Positions 8,193 through 18,215 are shown, counted from the first letter of the stretch. The stretch is DNA of 64,000 bases from Allobosea sp. LC85 (GCF_000735605.1 NZ_JPKG01000029.1:62001-126000), one strand, 5' to 3'. The notes: generated by a model from the letters alone, not told the origin. Numbers and translations: made by a program.

Positions 8193-9743
8193 TCACAGTC
8201 CCCAGGGCAGGCCGAGCATCTTCCAGACGGCGAAGAGTGCCGTCCACAGCACGAACATCCAGACGACATAGGGCAGCATCAGGGAGACGATCGTGCCGAC
8301 ACCCGCGGACTTGTCGTATTTCTGGGCGAAGCCGACGACGAGGGCGAAATAGGCGTTGAGCGGGGTGATCGCGTTCATCGGGGAATCGCCGACGCGATAG
8401 GCCGCCAGCACCGCTTCCGGCTCGACGCCGAGCTTCATCAGCAGCGGCACGAAGACGGGCGCGAAGATCGCCCATTTTGCAATCGCCCCGGTCAGCAGGA
8501 GGTCGATGATCGCCACCACGACGATGAAGCCGAGCAGCAGCGGCAGCGCGCCGATATTGGCCGACTGCAGCACACCGGACAGGCTGAGCGCCATGACGGT
8601 GCCCATGTTGGTATAGGTGAAATAGGCGACGAACTGGCTCAGCACGAAGAACAGGAAGATCGTGCCTCCGAGATTCTTGATCGATTTCTCGATCGCCGCG
8701 ATCACCTCCGTCAGGGTCCGCAAGGTCCCGGCCCCGATGCCATAGGCCCAGCCCGTGGTGAGGAACATCAGCATGATCAGTGCGATCAACCCGTTCATGA
8801 AGGGCGAATTGCCGATCAGCTCGCCGGTTGTCGGATTGCGCAGTGGCGCTCCCGATGGAAGCGTCAGCAGGCAGAACACCGCAATCAGTGCAAGCAAGCC
8901 GAGCCCGGCATAGCGCAGTCCGCGCGATTCCTGATCCGACAGCGAAGCACCCTGCTCCGTCGTGGTGCCTTCGGCCGCCAGCTTCGGATCGTAGACACCA
9001 AGGCGTGGCGCGATCATCCGGTCGGTGATGAAAGCGATGACGACGGTGAGAAACAGCACCGACGCGATCGAGAACCAGACGTTCGAGGCCAGGCCGATCG
9101 AGCGGTTGGGATCGACGAGATGGGCAGCATCATTGGTGAACTCGACGAGGACGGCGTCGAGCGGCTTGATCAGCATGTTGACCGTAAACGCGCCGGCCAC
9201 GGCGGCAAAGCCGAGCGCGAGGCCGGCAAGCGGATGCCGCCCAACGGCGAGATAGGCGATACCGGCGAGCGGGATCAGCACCAGATAGCCCGCATCCGCT
9301 GCAATGCTGGCGAGGATGCCGACGAAGGCCAGGATATAGGTCAGGGCCCAACCCGGCGACACGATGACGAGTTTCCGGATCAGCGCCGTGACCAGGCCGG
9401 ACTCCTCAGCGACGCCGGCGCCGATCATCGCGACGATCATCAATCCGACGGCGGTGAAGCTCATGAAGTTCGGAATCAGCGACGAATAGATGAAGCGAAT
9501 GCCTTCGATATTCAGCAGGCTGCGTATAGCCGTGCTGGCCATCTCGACCTTGTGGGTGTCGGGATTGATGCGCTCGAAGGTGACCGCCGTGCCGAACAGA
9601 CTGAGCACAGCCGACAGCACCATGACGATGGCGATGAGGATAAGGAAGATGACGACGGGATGGGGAACCATGTTCCCCACTTTCTCGACCGTATCGAGAA
9701 ATCTCTGCATCGTGGTCTTTGACGCGACGTTCCCGCTAGACAT
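8193..9743 (-). CDS. AbgT family transporter
   Basis: This 516-residue multi-pass inner-membrane protein carries AbgT family signatures: VGNMVPHPVVIFLILIAIV at the N-terminus, SFTAVGLMIVAMIGAGVAE, and DSPMNAITPLNAYF near the C-terminus. Known members take up p-aminobenzoyl-glutamate or export sulfonamides, driven by the proton gradient. ATG 9743 has the Shine-Dalgarno AGGGGAG upstream. The length matches the ~510-residue family norm. The downstream M20 peptidase gene is the classic partner of abgT, so import and cleavage of an amide-linked amino acid conjugate is the likely joint role. Confidence 0.88.
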   Translation of the reverse strand: MSSGNVASKTTMQRFLDTVEKVGNMVPHPVVIFLILIAIVMVLSAVLSLFGTAVTFERINPDTHKVEMASTAIRSLLNIEGIRFIYSSLIPNFMSFTAVGLMIVAMIGAGVAEESGLVTALIRKLVIVSPGWALTYILAFVGILASIAADAGYLVLIPLAGIAYLAVGRHPLAGLALGFAAVAGAFTVNMLIKPLDAVLVEFTNDAAHLVDPNRSIGLASNVWFSIASVLFLTVVIAFITDRMIAPRLGVYDPKLAAEGTTTEQGASLSDQESRGLRYAGLGLLALIAVFCLLTLPSGAPLRNPTTGELIGNSPFMNGLIALIMLMFLTTGWAYGIGAGTLRTLTEVIAAIEKSIKNLGGTIFLFFVLSQFVAYFTYTNMGTVMALSLSGVLQSANIGALPLLLGFIVVVAIIDLLLTGAIAKWAIFAPVFVPLLMKLGVEPEAVLAAYRVGDSPMNAITPLNAYFALVVGFAQKYDKSAGVGTIVSLMLPYVVWMFVLWTALFAVWKMLGLPWGL

Positions 9744-10128
9744 GTCTTGCTCCCCTAAGCCTTAGACTTCCGCCCCACGGGGGGGTCGCGATAAGCAGCT
9801 AGGCCGCCGGAATCGTTGCCGAGGCGGTCATACCGGGAACTTAGTTCCCTGCGCGCCGAGGGCATCGGCACAGAATCCCAAAGCTTGGACCGCCTGTCCC
9901 AAAGTTGGCGGCAAGACGGCTGAATGACGGCAAGGCATCCGGCAAGCTTGCTGCCGTCGGATGGGTTCCTTATCCTGACACAGCCGTTCGAGATCCTCCG
10001 ATCTCCTATTCGCAGATTGGGAACGTCGAAGTGACGCCGACGCACGGTAAGGCATGCAAGAGCAATCCCGTAAGCGTGTTACTGCCTGCAATGCCCGGAT
10101 CGCGCCCGCATTACGGAGGCCGCTGACC
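9744..10128. other. divergent intergenic region, abgT-like / hydrolase lipoprotein
   Basis: About 385 bases without a gene lie between two divergent starts. It contains the TCCCAAAG direct repeats at 9876-9904 and an isolated reverse half-site at about 10015-10020, so it probably holds the promoters for both flanking genes. Confidence 0.6.
9876..9904 (+). promoter_or_regulatory. direct repeat TCCCAAAG, 21-bp spacing, AraC-type operator candidate
   Basis: TCCCAAAG occurs at 9876-9883 and again at 9897-9904, two helical turns apart, the layout used by AraC-family proteins. Similar pairs occur at 13764-13790 (reverse strand) and 37615-37640, and an AraC-family gene lies at 11458-12540. The link is inference. 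Confidence 0.45.
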
Positions 10129-11280
10129 ATGGGCCGCCGCCTCGACTGCTTGCGGCTGAGCCTGGCAGGATTAGCTGTCGCGTTCTGTCTCAGCGCTTGC
10201 GCGTCGGCTCCACGCGGATTGCTTCAGCCCGTCGAGCCCGTTGCCGGCACCGACCGCGTGAACATGCTTGCCGCGACGACGCGTGCGCCCTCCGCGGAAG
10301 CGGGCGTTCTGTTCAGCGGCGAGCGCGGAGATGCGGTCTCGTTCAGCAATATCGTCGTCTCGATCCCGAAGCAGCGTGAGGTCGGCACCATCCAGCTGCC
10401 GCGCTCGGCTCCCGGGAATCCGGCAACGGATTTTGTCGTCACCTCGACGGCGCCGATCACCAAGGCGGATCTCCCGAAATGGTTCAAGTCGACGGGCGGA
10501 CGCAAGCGCCGGGTCTTCGTGTTCGTCCACGGCTTCAACACGCCCTTCGACCGAGCGGTCTTTCGTTTTGCTCAGTTGACCCATGATGCCGATGCCGACG
10601 CGTCCCCGGTGCTGTTCTCATGGCCGTCGCGCGGCCATCTGCTCGACTACAGCCGGGATTTCGACAATGCGTCGTATTCGCGCTCGGATCTTGCTTACCT
10701 GCTGAAGGCGGCTGCAAGCAGCCCCTCCGTCGGCGAGATCGTCATCCTCGCCCATTCCATGGGAAGCTGGCCTGCCGTCGAAGCGGTCAGGCAGATCGCT
10801 CTCGAGCAGGGCGGCGTCCCCCGGAAGATCAACAATCTCATTCTGGCATCGCCCGATCTCGATGTCGGCGTGTTCCGACGGCAGATCGAGGACATGGGGC
10901 CCCAGCGCCCACAGATCACGCTGTTCGTCTCGCAGAACGACAGGGCGCTGCAGCTCTCCCGCTTCATTTCCCGCGGCGCGACACGCCTCGGCGGAATCGA
11001 CCTGACGCGCGACGAGTATCAGCAGCAGCTGGCGGGGCTGTCGGGCATCACGGTGCTCGATCTCAGCGCCATCAACGCCGGCGACCGCATCAATCACGAC
11101 CTCTTTGCCGCCAGCCCCGATGCGGTCCGCCTCATCGGCGGCAGGCTGCTCCAGGGGCAAGTCATCACCGATTCGGACATATCCCCGCCGCTGTTGGCTG
11201 CGGATGCGCTCGGTTCGGCCGCCAGCCTCATCGTCACCGCGCCAATTCGCGTCTTCGACGCAGCGTCCCCGCGCCAATAG
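10129..11280 (+). CDS. alpha/beta hydrolase lipoprotein (DUF900 family)
   Basis: This 383-residue protein begins with a lipoprotein signal peptide ending in the lipobox LSAC (Cys about residue 24), so it is anchored in the envelope. The DUF900 alpha/beta-hydrolase fold follows: FVFVHGFNTPFDRAV (oxyanion strand and loop), VLFSWPSRG, and the nucleophile elbow LAHSMGSW. I chose ATG 10129 because the signal peptide starts there and GGAGGC lies 8 bases upstream; an in-frame ATG at 10054 would add a tail incompatible with the signal. The function of DUF900 proteins is not established; a lipase/esterase-type activity is likely. The upstream region carries the TCCCAAAG repeats. Confidence 0.82.
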   Translation: MGRRLDCLRLSLAGLAVAFCLSACASAPRGLLQPVEPVAGTDRVNMLAATTRAPSAEAGVLFSGERGDAVSFSNIVVSIPKQREVGTIQLPRSAPGNPATDFVVTSTAPITKADLPKWFKSTGGRKRRVFVFVHGFNTPFDRAVFRFAQLTHDADADASPVLFSWPSRGHLLDYSRDFDNASYSRSDLAYLLKAAASSPSVGEIVILAHSMGSWPAVEAVRQIALEQGGVPRKINNLILASPDLDVGVFRRQIEDMGPQRPQITLFVSQNDRALQLSRFISRGATRLGGIDLTRDEYQQQLAGLSGITVLDLSAINAGDRINHDLFAASPDAVRLIGGRLLQGQVITDSDISPPLLAADALGSAASLIVTAPIRVFDAASPRQ

Positions 11281-11457
11281 CGCGCCAACTGCCCCAAGAG
11301 GATCACCTGCTTCGGCCTGATAAGAACAATTCTCAACAGTTTATTGCTTGCCATTGCTAATTCCGAGCGTCACAGTTTCTTCACGGCACTGAGAAACATG
11401 ACCTCCCGTTGGTACGCGGGGCCCAGATTAACGTAACGCAATCGCGAGGAGAATGCC

Positions 11458-12540
11458 GTGTCGCCTTTCTCTAGTACCGATTCGGGGACACCTGGAGGAG
11501 CGGTCTTCGTTCAGAAATTCTCGACCAAGGGGCTGCCTCCCGAAGATCAGTTCGACGCCTGGCGCACCTTGCTCTCGGAGACGATCGACCTTCTGCCGAC
11601 GCCGGAGCCCTCCGAAGCGTTCGAAGCCGAGTTTTCCTCGTGGAGCTTTGGCGATGTCGTTCTGACCAGGACCCTCTACGCCGACGCCCCGGCCCGCCAT
11701 TGGCGGCACAGGCCGCGATCCTTCATGGATCACTGGTGCGTCGTACTCGCCCACCCCTTTTCGCCTGAGTGCAACCTGCTTTCCCTGAGGCCGCCGGAGC
11801 GGCAAGGCAATCTCAGCTTCCGCTCGCTCGCCATGCCGTTCGAAGGCCAGGCCGAGGACACGGAAGTCCTGACGCTGTTCCTGCCTCGGAACTTTTGCCA
11901 GGAGGAACTCGTCGATTTCGAGCGGGCGCACGATCTCGAAATCAACCCCGAGCTGGGAGCGCTGCTCACGGGCTATATGGAGAATTTGGCCCGGCAACTG
12001 CCGCACATCTCGGCAGAGCATGCCCAGGGCCTCGCCACCGCGACGCGTTCACTGGTCGCTGCCTGCATCGCGCCGCGGATCGAACGCTCCGAGGCTGCGG
12101 AGGTGCCGCTGACCTCCCTCCTGATCGATCGTGCCCGGCGCGTCGTCCGGCAGAACATGGCCTCCCCCGAGTTTGGTCCCGAGCGGCTGGCACGCCTCAT
12201 GGCGATGTCCCGCTCCAAGCTCTACCGGCTGTTCGAGAGCACCGGTGGCGTCGCCCATTTCATCAATCGCGAAAGGCTGCGGGAGGCGCATCGCCGGCTG
12301 TCATCGACTCGCGATGCCGTGTCGATCCACGTCATCGGCAATGAAGTGGGCTTCATTGATCATTCGACTTTCAGCCGCGCATTCCGGCGTGAGTTCGGCT
12401 ACAGCCCAACCGAGGCGCGCGAGAAGCACCTGACCAAGTTCTCCTCGCTCCCATCTGGACTTGCCCAACAGGATGCGTCGCTGGACGGTGCATTGGGAGG
12501 GAGCGGAGATGAACGCGCCGCGCACAGCCTTGCCAACTAG
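11458..12540 (+). CDS. AraC-family transcriptional regulator
   Basis: This 360-residue protein has an N-terminal AraC-binding-like (cupin-type) domain (QFDAWRTLLSETID through RHWRHRPRSFMDHW) and a C-terminal double helix-turn-helix (about residues 235-330: GPERLARLMAMSRSKLYRLF, then GNEVGFIDHSTFSRAFRREF). The start is GTG 11458 with GAGGAG 8 bases upstream. The MFS gene begins 23 bases after its stop. TCCCAA direct repeats spaced 20-21 bp lie before the upstream hydrolase, at the end of the MFS gene, and upstream of the HdeD-like gene, and are candidate targets of this protein. The inducer is unknown. Confidence 0.85.
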   Translation: MSPFSSTDSGTPGGAVFVQKFSTKGLPPEDQFDAWRTLLSETIDLLPTPEPSEAFEAEFSSWSFGDVVLTRTLYADAPARHWRHRPRSFMDHWCVVLAHPFSPECNLLSLRPPERQGNLSFRSLAMPFEGQAEDTEVLTLFLPRNFCQEELVDFERAHDLEINPELGALLTGYMENLARQLPHISAEHAQGLATATRSLVAACIAPRIERSEAAEVPLTSLLIDRARRVVRQNMASPEFGPERLARLMAMSRSKLYRLFESTGGVAHFINRERLREAHRRLSSTRDAVSIHVIGNEVGFIDHSTFSRAFRREFGYSPTEAREKHLTKFSSLPSGLAQQDASLDGALGGSGDERAAHSLAN

Positions 12541-12563
12541 CCGAAGAGCATGAGGGCCTCGGC

Positions 12564-13772
12564 ATGAAAGGGGCGACGGGGCGCCTCTCCTTTCTCTATG
12601 CGGCCCTTTTCTTCGAACTCGGCATCAATCTGCCATTCTTTCCGCTCTGGCTGCGCGCGCAGTCGCTTGATGACGAAGCGATCGGCATGGTGCTTGCCGC
12701 GCCGTTGTTGACCCGCATCATCGCAAACCCGGTCGTTGGCGCGCTCGCCGACCGGAGCGCGCGCATGACCATGGCGCTGGTTGCGTGCTCGGCAGCTGTC
12801 GTCATCGGCACGGGCTTTCTCGCCCTTGCCGCGGGCTTCCTGCCAATCCTGCTGCTGGTGATCGCCATCGCGCTGGCCCAGGGTCCGCTGATCGCCCTGA
12901 CCGATGCCGTAACCCTGCGCAGCCTTAAAGGCTTGCGCTCGGCCGAGCTGCGCTATGGGCGAATCCGCCTGTGGGGCTCGGCGGGCTTTGCACTTGCCAA
13001 TCTTTCGGCCGGCTGGATGCTCGACTGGCTGCCAATCTCGTCCATCATCGGGATGTTGCTGCTGTCGGCGCTCGCCACCGCGCTGGCCGCGGTCGCGGTC
13101 GCAACCATTCGCCTGCCGGAGAGATCAGCCGCTCCCGACGAGACAGCCGAGACGATGGGAAGGCCGCATCTGCTGATCCTGACCATTGCCGGCGCAGCAC
13201 TGGTCCAGGCGAGCCATGCGGCGATCTACGGCTTCAGCACATTGCACTGGCAAAGCCTCGGCATATCCGGGGGAACCATGGGAAGCCTGTGGGCGGCGGG
13301 CATCGCCTCCGAGATCATGTTCTTCAGCCTGCTCGGATATATCGTGAGTGGCCCGGCCGGCGCGGGTGCGCTGCTGGCTGCGGGCGGCGCTGTCGCCACG
13401 CTGCGCTGGGCCGGCATGGCTCTCGACCCGGATATCGCCTTCGTCATCCTGCTGCAGCTGACACACGGCCTGACCTTCGGCGCGACGCATCTGAGCAGCA
13501 TCTTCCTGCTCACCAAGTTCGCGCCGCGTGGCATGCTGGCCCAGGCTCAGGCCTGGCTTGCGGCAGGCTGGGCCGGGACGATGGCGGCTCTGACGACCCT
13601 TGCCGGCTACCTCTACGGCTCGTGGGGCGAGCATGTTTATGGCCTGATGGCGATTGCTTCCGGCGCCGGCTTCCTCCTGCTGATCCCTGTCGCAGCCAGC
13701 CTGCGACGGGGGGATGCGGCCCCGCACCCAGCGACTCCGGATGCCGAGCACCCTGCGCCAAAATTGGGATGA
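12564..13772 (+). CDS. MFS transporter, LacY/HcaT-like (MFS_1_like)
   Basis: This 402-residue inner-membrane protein has 12 hydrophobic segments. The N-terminal pattern FFELGINLPFFPLWLRAQSL and PVVGALADRSARM match the proton-symporter group that includes HcaT and NupG-like permeases, and LRYGRIRLWGSAGFALAN matches the TM4-5 region of that group. Uptake of an aromatic or nucleoside-like substrate would be the family expectation, but it is unassigned. The gene follows the AraC regulator by 23 bases. Its last codons and stop overlap one half of the TCCCAA-type repeat (13764-13790). Confidence 0.82.
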   Translation: MKGATGRLSFLYAALFFELGINLPFFPLWLRAQSLDDEAIGMVLAAPLLTRIIANPVVGALADRSARMTMALVACSAAVVIGTGFLALAAGFLPILLLVIAIALAQGPLIALTDAVTLRSLKGLRSAELRYGRIRLWGSAGFALANLSAGWMLDWLPISSIIGMLLLSALATALAAVAVATIRLPERSAAPDETAETMGRPHLLILTIAGAALVQASHAAIYGFSTLHWQSLGISGGTMGSLWAAGIASEIMFFSLLGYIVSGPAGAGALLAAGGAVATLRWAGMALDPDIAFVILLQLTHGLTFGATHLSSIFLLTKFAPRGMLAQAQAWLAAGWAGTMAALTTLAGYLYGSWGEHVYGLMAIASGAGFLLLIPVAASLRRGDAAPHPATPDAEHPAPKLG

Positions 13773-13790
13773 CCTGCGCAGAGTTGGGAT
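13764..13790 (-). promoter_or_regulatory. direct repeat ATCCCAA (reverse strand), 20-bp spacing
   Basis: TTGGGAT at 13764-13770 and 13784-13790 read ATCCCAA on the minus strand. The minus-strand context CAGAATCCCAA matches the 9871 site almost base for base. It lies ~235 bases before the start of the RND efflux operon and overlaps the MFS stop codon. Confidence 0.4.
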
Positions 13791-14022
13791 TCTGAGCTAA
13801 TCCGCGCTTCCCGGACTGTTGGTAGCGTCCGTCCCTGCCGCCCCTGGAGATTGGCGACGGACCCTTGCTTGCACCCGAGGTTCCACGGCCTCTGCCTTGC
13901 GGTTGCCAGAGGAAGAACATGATGCTTTTGAAGGGCTTGCGAGAGAACCCGTTCCGCACGAATGGCAGGATCGGCGCAAGAACGCTGCCGTGCGCGAGGG
14001 TGGCGCTCCGAGGGCCGCAGGC

Positions 14023-15129
14023 ATGAGCGTGCGTCGCAGCCCTGGTTCCGCCCGATCTTTGCACGCAGCCGCGCTGACCGTGGTCGCACTCGCCTCGGCG
14101 GCCTGCCAGCGCGAGGCCGACGACGCTCCGCCGCCCGTGCGGATCGTCCGCACCATCACTGTCGACAAGCCCCGCGAGACGGCGGACATCACTTTCACCG
14201 GCCATATTGAAGCCCAGGACCAGGCGTCGCTCTCCTTCCGCGTCGGCGGCCGACTGGCGGAGAGAAACGTCGCGGTCGGCGCGACCGTGCGCGAGGGGGA
14301 CGTCGTTGCCCGCCTTGACCCGGAGAACGAGCTCAACGATCTGCGCTCGGCGCGGGCAGCGCTCACGGCCGCACAAGGCCTCCTGAGAAAGACCGACAAC
14401 CAGTTGCAGCGCCAGAGACACCTGCTCCAGCGCAATGTCACGACGCAGGCCGATTTCGAGGCCGCCGAGCAGGGCCGCACGGCAGCGCAGGCTCAGGTTG
14501 ACGCGGCACAAGCCCGCGTCAACTCGGCAGAAGATATTGTCGGCTTCACCAGTTTGAAGGCCGATGCACCCGGCGTCGTAACCAGGATCGGGGCAGAGCC
14601 GGGCGAGGTCGTTGCCGCCGGCCGGACGATCGTGCAACTCGCGAGGCGCGACGGGCGCGATGCCGTCTTCGAGGTGCCCGCCGGATCGATGCGCGGCCTG
14701 CCTGCCGATGCGCGCGTGTATGTCGCGCTCGCCGGCGACCCCGGCACCACCGTCCGGGGCCGGGTGCGCGAGGTCTCGCCTCAGGCCGATCCGGTGACGC
14801 GGACCTTCCGGGTCAGGGTCGGTCTGTCAGAGCCTCCGCAGTCCTACCGGCTCGGCACCGCGGTCCTGGGCACGATCCGCGGCAGCGAAACCGCGGCCAT
14901 TGCCATTCCGTCGACGGCGCTGGTGCGGCGCGAGCAGGGTACGGGAGCCTGGGTTGTCGATCCCAAGACCCTCACCGTGTCGCTGCGCAAGCTCGATGTT
15001 CTCAGCGCCGACCCCGCGACGGCCCTGATCGGGAAGGGCCTGGCACTTGGCGACGTCATTGTCACGGCCGGCGCGAGCCTTTTGCAGGAGGGCCAGCATG
15101 TGCGGCTGACCGGGACGGAAACACGATGA
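14023..15129 (+). CDS. RND efflux periplasmic adaptor subunit 1 (MFP/HlyD family), lipoprotein
   Basis: This 368-residue membrane-fusion protein has a signal peptide ending in the lipobox ASAAC, so it is probably an inner-membrane-anchored periplasmic lipoprotein. A lipoyl half-motif GHIEAQDQASLSFRVGGRL, an alpha-hairpin (DLRSARAALTAAQGLLRKTD onward), the second lipoyl half SLKADAPGVVTRIGAEPGE, and beta-barrel and membrane-proximal domains follow. I chose ATG 14023 because the signal peptide begins there; an open frame back to 13819 codes a proline/arginine-rich stretch that would mask the signal. Its stop overlaps the RND start by 4 bases (ATGA), so it is translationally coupled. A second, different adaptor follows the pump gene. 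Confidence 0.88.
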   Translation: MSVRRSPGSARSLHAAALTVVALASAACQREADDAPPPVRIVRTITVDKPRETADITFTGHIEAQDQASLSFRVGGRLAERNVAVGATVREGDVVARLDPENELNDLRSARAALTAAQGLLRKTDNQLQRQRHLLQRNVTTQADFEAAEQGRTAAQAQVDAAQARVNSAEDIVGFTSLKADAPGVVTRIGAEPGEVVAAGRTIVQLARRDGRDAVFEVPAGSMRGLPADARVYVALAGDPGTTVRGRVREVSPQADPVTRTFRVRVGLSEPPQSYRLGTAVLGTIRGSETAAIAIPSTALVRREQGTGAWVVDPKTLTVSLRKLDVLSADPATALIGKGLALGDVIVTAGASLLQEGQHVRLTGTETR

Positions 15130-18100
15130 GCTTCAACCTCTCGGAATGGGCCCTCAAGAACCGCTCGGTCGTGATCTATCTCATGATCGTCGCCGTCGCT
15201 GCCGGCGTGCTCGCCTTCGTGCGGCTTGGCCGCAATGAAGACCCCTCCTTCGTGATCAAGTCGATGGTCGTCTCGGCCGCCTGGCCGGGCGCGACCATGG
15301 AAGACACGTTGACGCAGATCACGGAGCGGCTCGAGCGCCAGCTCGAGGAAACACCCGGTCTCGATTTCGTCCGCAGCTTCACGACGCCCGGCGTGACGAC
15401 GATCTTCGTCAACCTGAAGCAGTCGGTCCCGGCGCGCCACGTGCAGGACACCTGGTACCGCGTCCGCAATCTCGTCGGGGACATCCGCCACACCTTGCCC
15501 GCGGGCGCGGTGGGCCCGTTCTTCAATGATCGCTTCGGCGACACGTTCGGCATCATCTATGGCTTCACCGCCGATGGCTTCACCAGCCGTGAGCTGCGCG
15601 ACCACGTCGAAGCAGCGCGTTCGCGTCTGCTTCTCGTCCCCGATGCCTCGAAGATCGAGATCATCGGCGCCCAGGACGAGCGCATCTTCGTCGAATTCTC
15701 GGTCAGGGAACTCGCCAATCTCGGCATCGATCGCTCCGCCCTGCTCGGCGCCCTGCAGAGCCAGAACGTGGTGCGCCCGGCCGGCACCATCCTGACAGAG
15801 GACGAGAAGGTCTCGCTGCGCGTCTCCGGCGCCTTCCAGTCGGAAGCCGATCTGCTGAACGTCAATTTTCCCGTCGGCGATCGTATGGTTCGCCTCGCGG
15901 ACATCGCCACCGTCCGCCGCGGTCAGGCCGACCCGCCTCAGCCGATGTTCCGCGTCAACGGACAGGAAGCGATCGGACTGGGCATCGCGATGCGCGATGG
16001 CGGCGACATCCTGGCGCTCGGCAAGAACATCGAGCGGGCGATGGCGACGATCACCGCCAATCTGCCGCTCGGCATCGAACCACGTCTGGTCGCCGATCAG
16101 GCCGTGACGGTGGATCACGCGATCGACGATTTCATGACTTCGCTCTGGCAGTCGATCGCGATCATCATGGCCGTGAGCTTCATCAGCCTCGGCGTGCGTC
16201 CCGGCCTTGTTGTTGCGCTTTCCATTCCGCTGACGCTCGCGGTGGTCTTCGCGGTGATGCTCGTCGCCGGCATCGACATGCAGCGGATCTCGCTCGGTGC
16301 GCTGATCATCGCGCTCGCCCTGCTGGTCGACGACGCCATGACGACGACCGATGCGATGGTGACGCGTCTTGCCGCCGGCGAGGAAAAGGCGAAGGCGGCA
16401 ACCTACGCCTTCCATAAATATGCGATGGCGATGCTGGCCGGAACGCTGGTGACGATCGCCGGCTTCGTGCCGATCGGCTTTGCGGCAAGCTCGGCCGGCG
16501 AGTACACCTTCACCCTCTTCGCCGTGGTCAGCATCGCCCTGGTGGTGTCGTGGTTCGTGGCGGTGATCTTTGCGCCCGTGCTTGGCGTCGCGATGCTGAA
16601 GGCGCCGGATCCGGCGTCGCGCAATGCCGGCCCCGGCAGGGTCGAGCGGACATTCCGGCAGCTTCTGTCCGGGGCCATCAAGCTGCGCTGGGCGACCATC
16701 GCGGTGACGCTCGCATTGTTCGTCGCCTCCGTCCTCGCGCTGCCTCTGGTGCCGCGCCAGTTCTTCCCTGCCTCCGACCGGCCCGAGCTCCTGGTCGATC
16801 TGACACTGCCGCAGAACGCCTCGATCTATGCGAGCGAGCAGCTCGCGACCCGGTTCGACGCGGCACTCAAGGGCAACCCGGATGTGGATCGCTGGAGCAC
16901 CTATGTCGGGCGTGGCGCAATCCGCTTCTATCTGCCGCTCAATGCGCAACTGCCCAACGACTTCTTCAGCCAGGCTGTCATCGTCGCCAAGGACGTGCCG
17001 GCTCGCGAGCGCCTGCAGGCCAAACTGGAAGAGCTCCTGGCCAAGGAGTTTCCGAATGTCGTCGCACGCGTCTACCCGCTCGAACTCGGGCCGCCGGTGG
17101 GCTGGCCCGTGCAGTACCGCGTCAGCGGGCCGGAGATCGCCGAAGTGCGCTCGATCGCGATGAAGCTGGCGCAGGTCGTTGCGACAAACCCCAAGACCGA
17201 GCAGATCAATTTCGACTGGATCGAGCCTTCGCGCGAGCTGCGCCTGCGCGTCGATCAGGATGAGGCACGCCGCCTCGGCCTGAGTTCGCAAGCGCTTGCC
17301 TCGATCCTGAACACCGTCGTTTCCGGCACTGTCGTGACCCAGGTCCGCGACGATATCTATCTCGTCGATGTCGTCGTGCGGGCCCAGGATGCCGACCGCG
17401 TCTCGCTCGATACGCTGCGGACCATGCAGGTCGCATTGCCCGGTGGGCGCTCGGTGCCGGTGTCGCAGTTCGTCACATTCAGCTACGGGCTGGACGCGCC
17501 ACTGATCTGGCGACGCGATCGGGTTCCGAACCTGACCGTCGCCGCAGACGTCAAGCCCGGAACGCTTCCGGAGACCGTCGTCTCCGCCTTGCAGCCCTCG
17601 ATCGACGAGCTCCGGAAGACGTTGCCGCCCGCCTACAGCATCGCCACCGGCGGGACCGTCGAGGAAAGCGCCAAGTCGCAATCCTCGGTCATCGCCGTCG
17701 TGCCGGTCATGCTGCTGATCATGTTCACCGTGCTGATGGCCCAGCTGCGGAGCTTCAGGCTGTTCGCCATCGTGCTCAGCATCGCCCCTCTCGGCCTCAT
17801 CGGCGTTGTCAGCGCGCTGCTCGTGTCGGGCAAGCCCCTGGGCTTCGTCGCTCTGCTCGGCATCCTGGCGCTGATCGGCATCATCACCAAGAACGCGGTG
17901 ATCCTGGTTGGCCAGATCGAGGCGGAGCGGGCCAGCGGCAAGAGCGTCGTCGAGGCGGCACTCGACGCCAGCAGCACGCGCTTCCGGCCGATCATGCTGA
18001 CTGCGGTCTCGACCGTGCTCGGCATGATCCCGATCGCCCCAACCGTGTTCTGGGGTCCTATGGCCTTCGCCATCATGGGCGGCCTCCTGGTCGCAACCGT

Positions 18101-18215
18101 CCTGACCCTCATCCTGCTGCCCGTGCTCTATGTCGCCGTCTTCGGCGCAAGCTCGCCGACACCGAGCAAGACGAAAGCCCGGGCGACGGCCGCTGCGGGA
18201 GTTTCTTCGCGATGA
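15126..18215 (+). CDS. RND family efflux transporter permease
   Basis: This 1029-residue inner-membrane pump of the HAE/AcrB class has two large periplasmic loops after TM1 and TM7. The proton-relay residues are visible: the Asp-Asp pair in TM4 (ALLVDDAMTTTDAMV) and the Lys in TM10 (IGIITKNAVILVGQIE). The MTTTDA segment replaces the more usual IVVVEN. The N-terminus LSEWALKNRSVVIYLMIV is typical of the subgroup with paired adaptors. It overlaps adaptor 1 and adaptor 2 by 4 bases each. No outer-membrane channel gene is present, so it must use a TolC-like partner encoded elsewhere. The substrate is unknown. Confidence 0.92.
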   Translation: MSFNLSEWALKNRSVVIYLMIVAVAAGVLAFVRLGRNEDPSFVIKSMVVSAAWPGATMEDTLTQITERLERQLEETPGLDFVRSFTTPGVTTIFVNLKQSVPARHVQDTWYRVRNLVGDIRHTLPAGAVGPFFNDRFGDTFGIIYGFTADGFTSRELRDHVEAARSRLLLVPDASKIEIIGAQDERIFVEFSVRELANLGIDRSALLGALQSQNVVRPAGTILTEDEKVSLRVSGAFQSEADLLNVNFPVGDRMVRLADIATVRRGQADPPQPMFRVNGQEAIGLGIAMRDGGDILALGKNIERAMATITANLPLGIEPRLVADQAVTVDHAIDDFMTSLWQSIAIIMAVSFISLGVRPGLVVALSIPLTLAVVFAVMLVAGIDMQRISLGALIIALALLVDDAMTTTDAMVTRLAAGEEKAKAATYAFHKYAMAMLAGTLVTIAGFVPIGFAASSAGEYTFTLFAVVSIALVVSWFVAVIFAPVLGVAMLKAPDPASRNAGPGRVERTFRQLLSGAIKLRWATIAVTLALFVASVLALPLVPRQFFPASDRPELLVDLTLPQNASIYASEQLATRFDAALKGNPDVDRWSTYVGRGAIRFYLPLNAQLPNDFFSQAVIVAKDVPARERLQAKLEELLAKEFPNVVARVYPLELGPPVGWPVQYRVSGPEIAEVRSIAMKLAQVVATNPKTEQINFDWIEPSRELRLRVDQDEARRLGLSSQALASILNTVVSGTVVTQVRDDIYLVDVVVRAQDADRVSLDTLRTMQVALPGGRSVPVSQFVTFSYGLDAPLIWRRDRVPNLTVAADVKPGTLPETVVSALQPSIDELRKTLPPAYSIATGGTVEESAKSQSSVIAVVPVMLLIMFTVLMAQLRSFRLFAIVLSIAPLGLIGVVSALLVSGKPLGFVALLGILALIGIITKNAVILVGQIEAERASGKSVVEAALDASSTRFRPIMLTAVSTVLGMIPIAPTVFWGPMAFAIMGGLLVATVLTLILLPVLYVAVFGASSPTPSKTKARATAAAGVSSR

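Noticed and set aside
8163..9722. 519-codon plus-strand open frame
   Set aside because: Antisense to the AbgT-type transporter, composition dominated by Asp, His, Gln and Arg, no domain.
14844..17681. 945-codon open frame on the minus strand
   Set aside because: It lies antisense to the RND pump gene, which has full family motifs; the translation is His/Asp/Arg-rich and domain-free. Long antisense frames are expected in GC-rich DNA.
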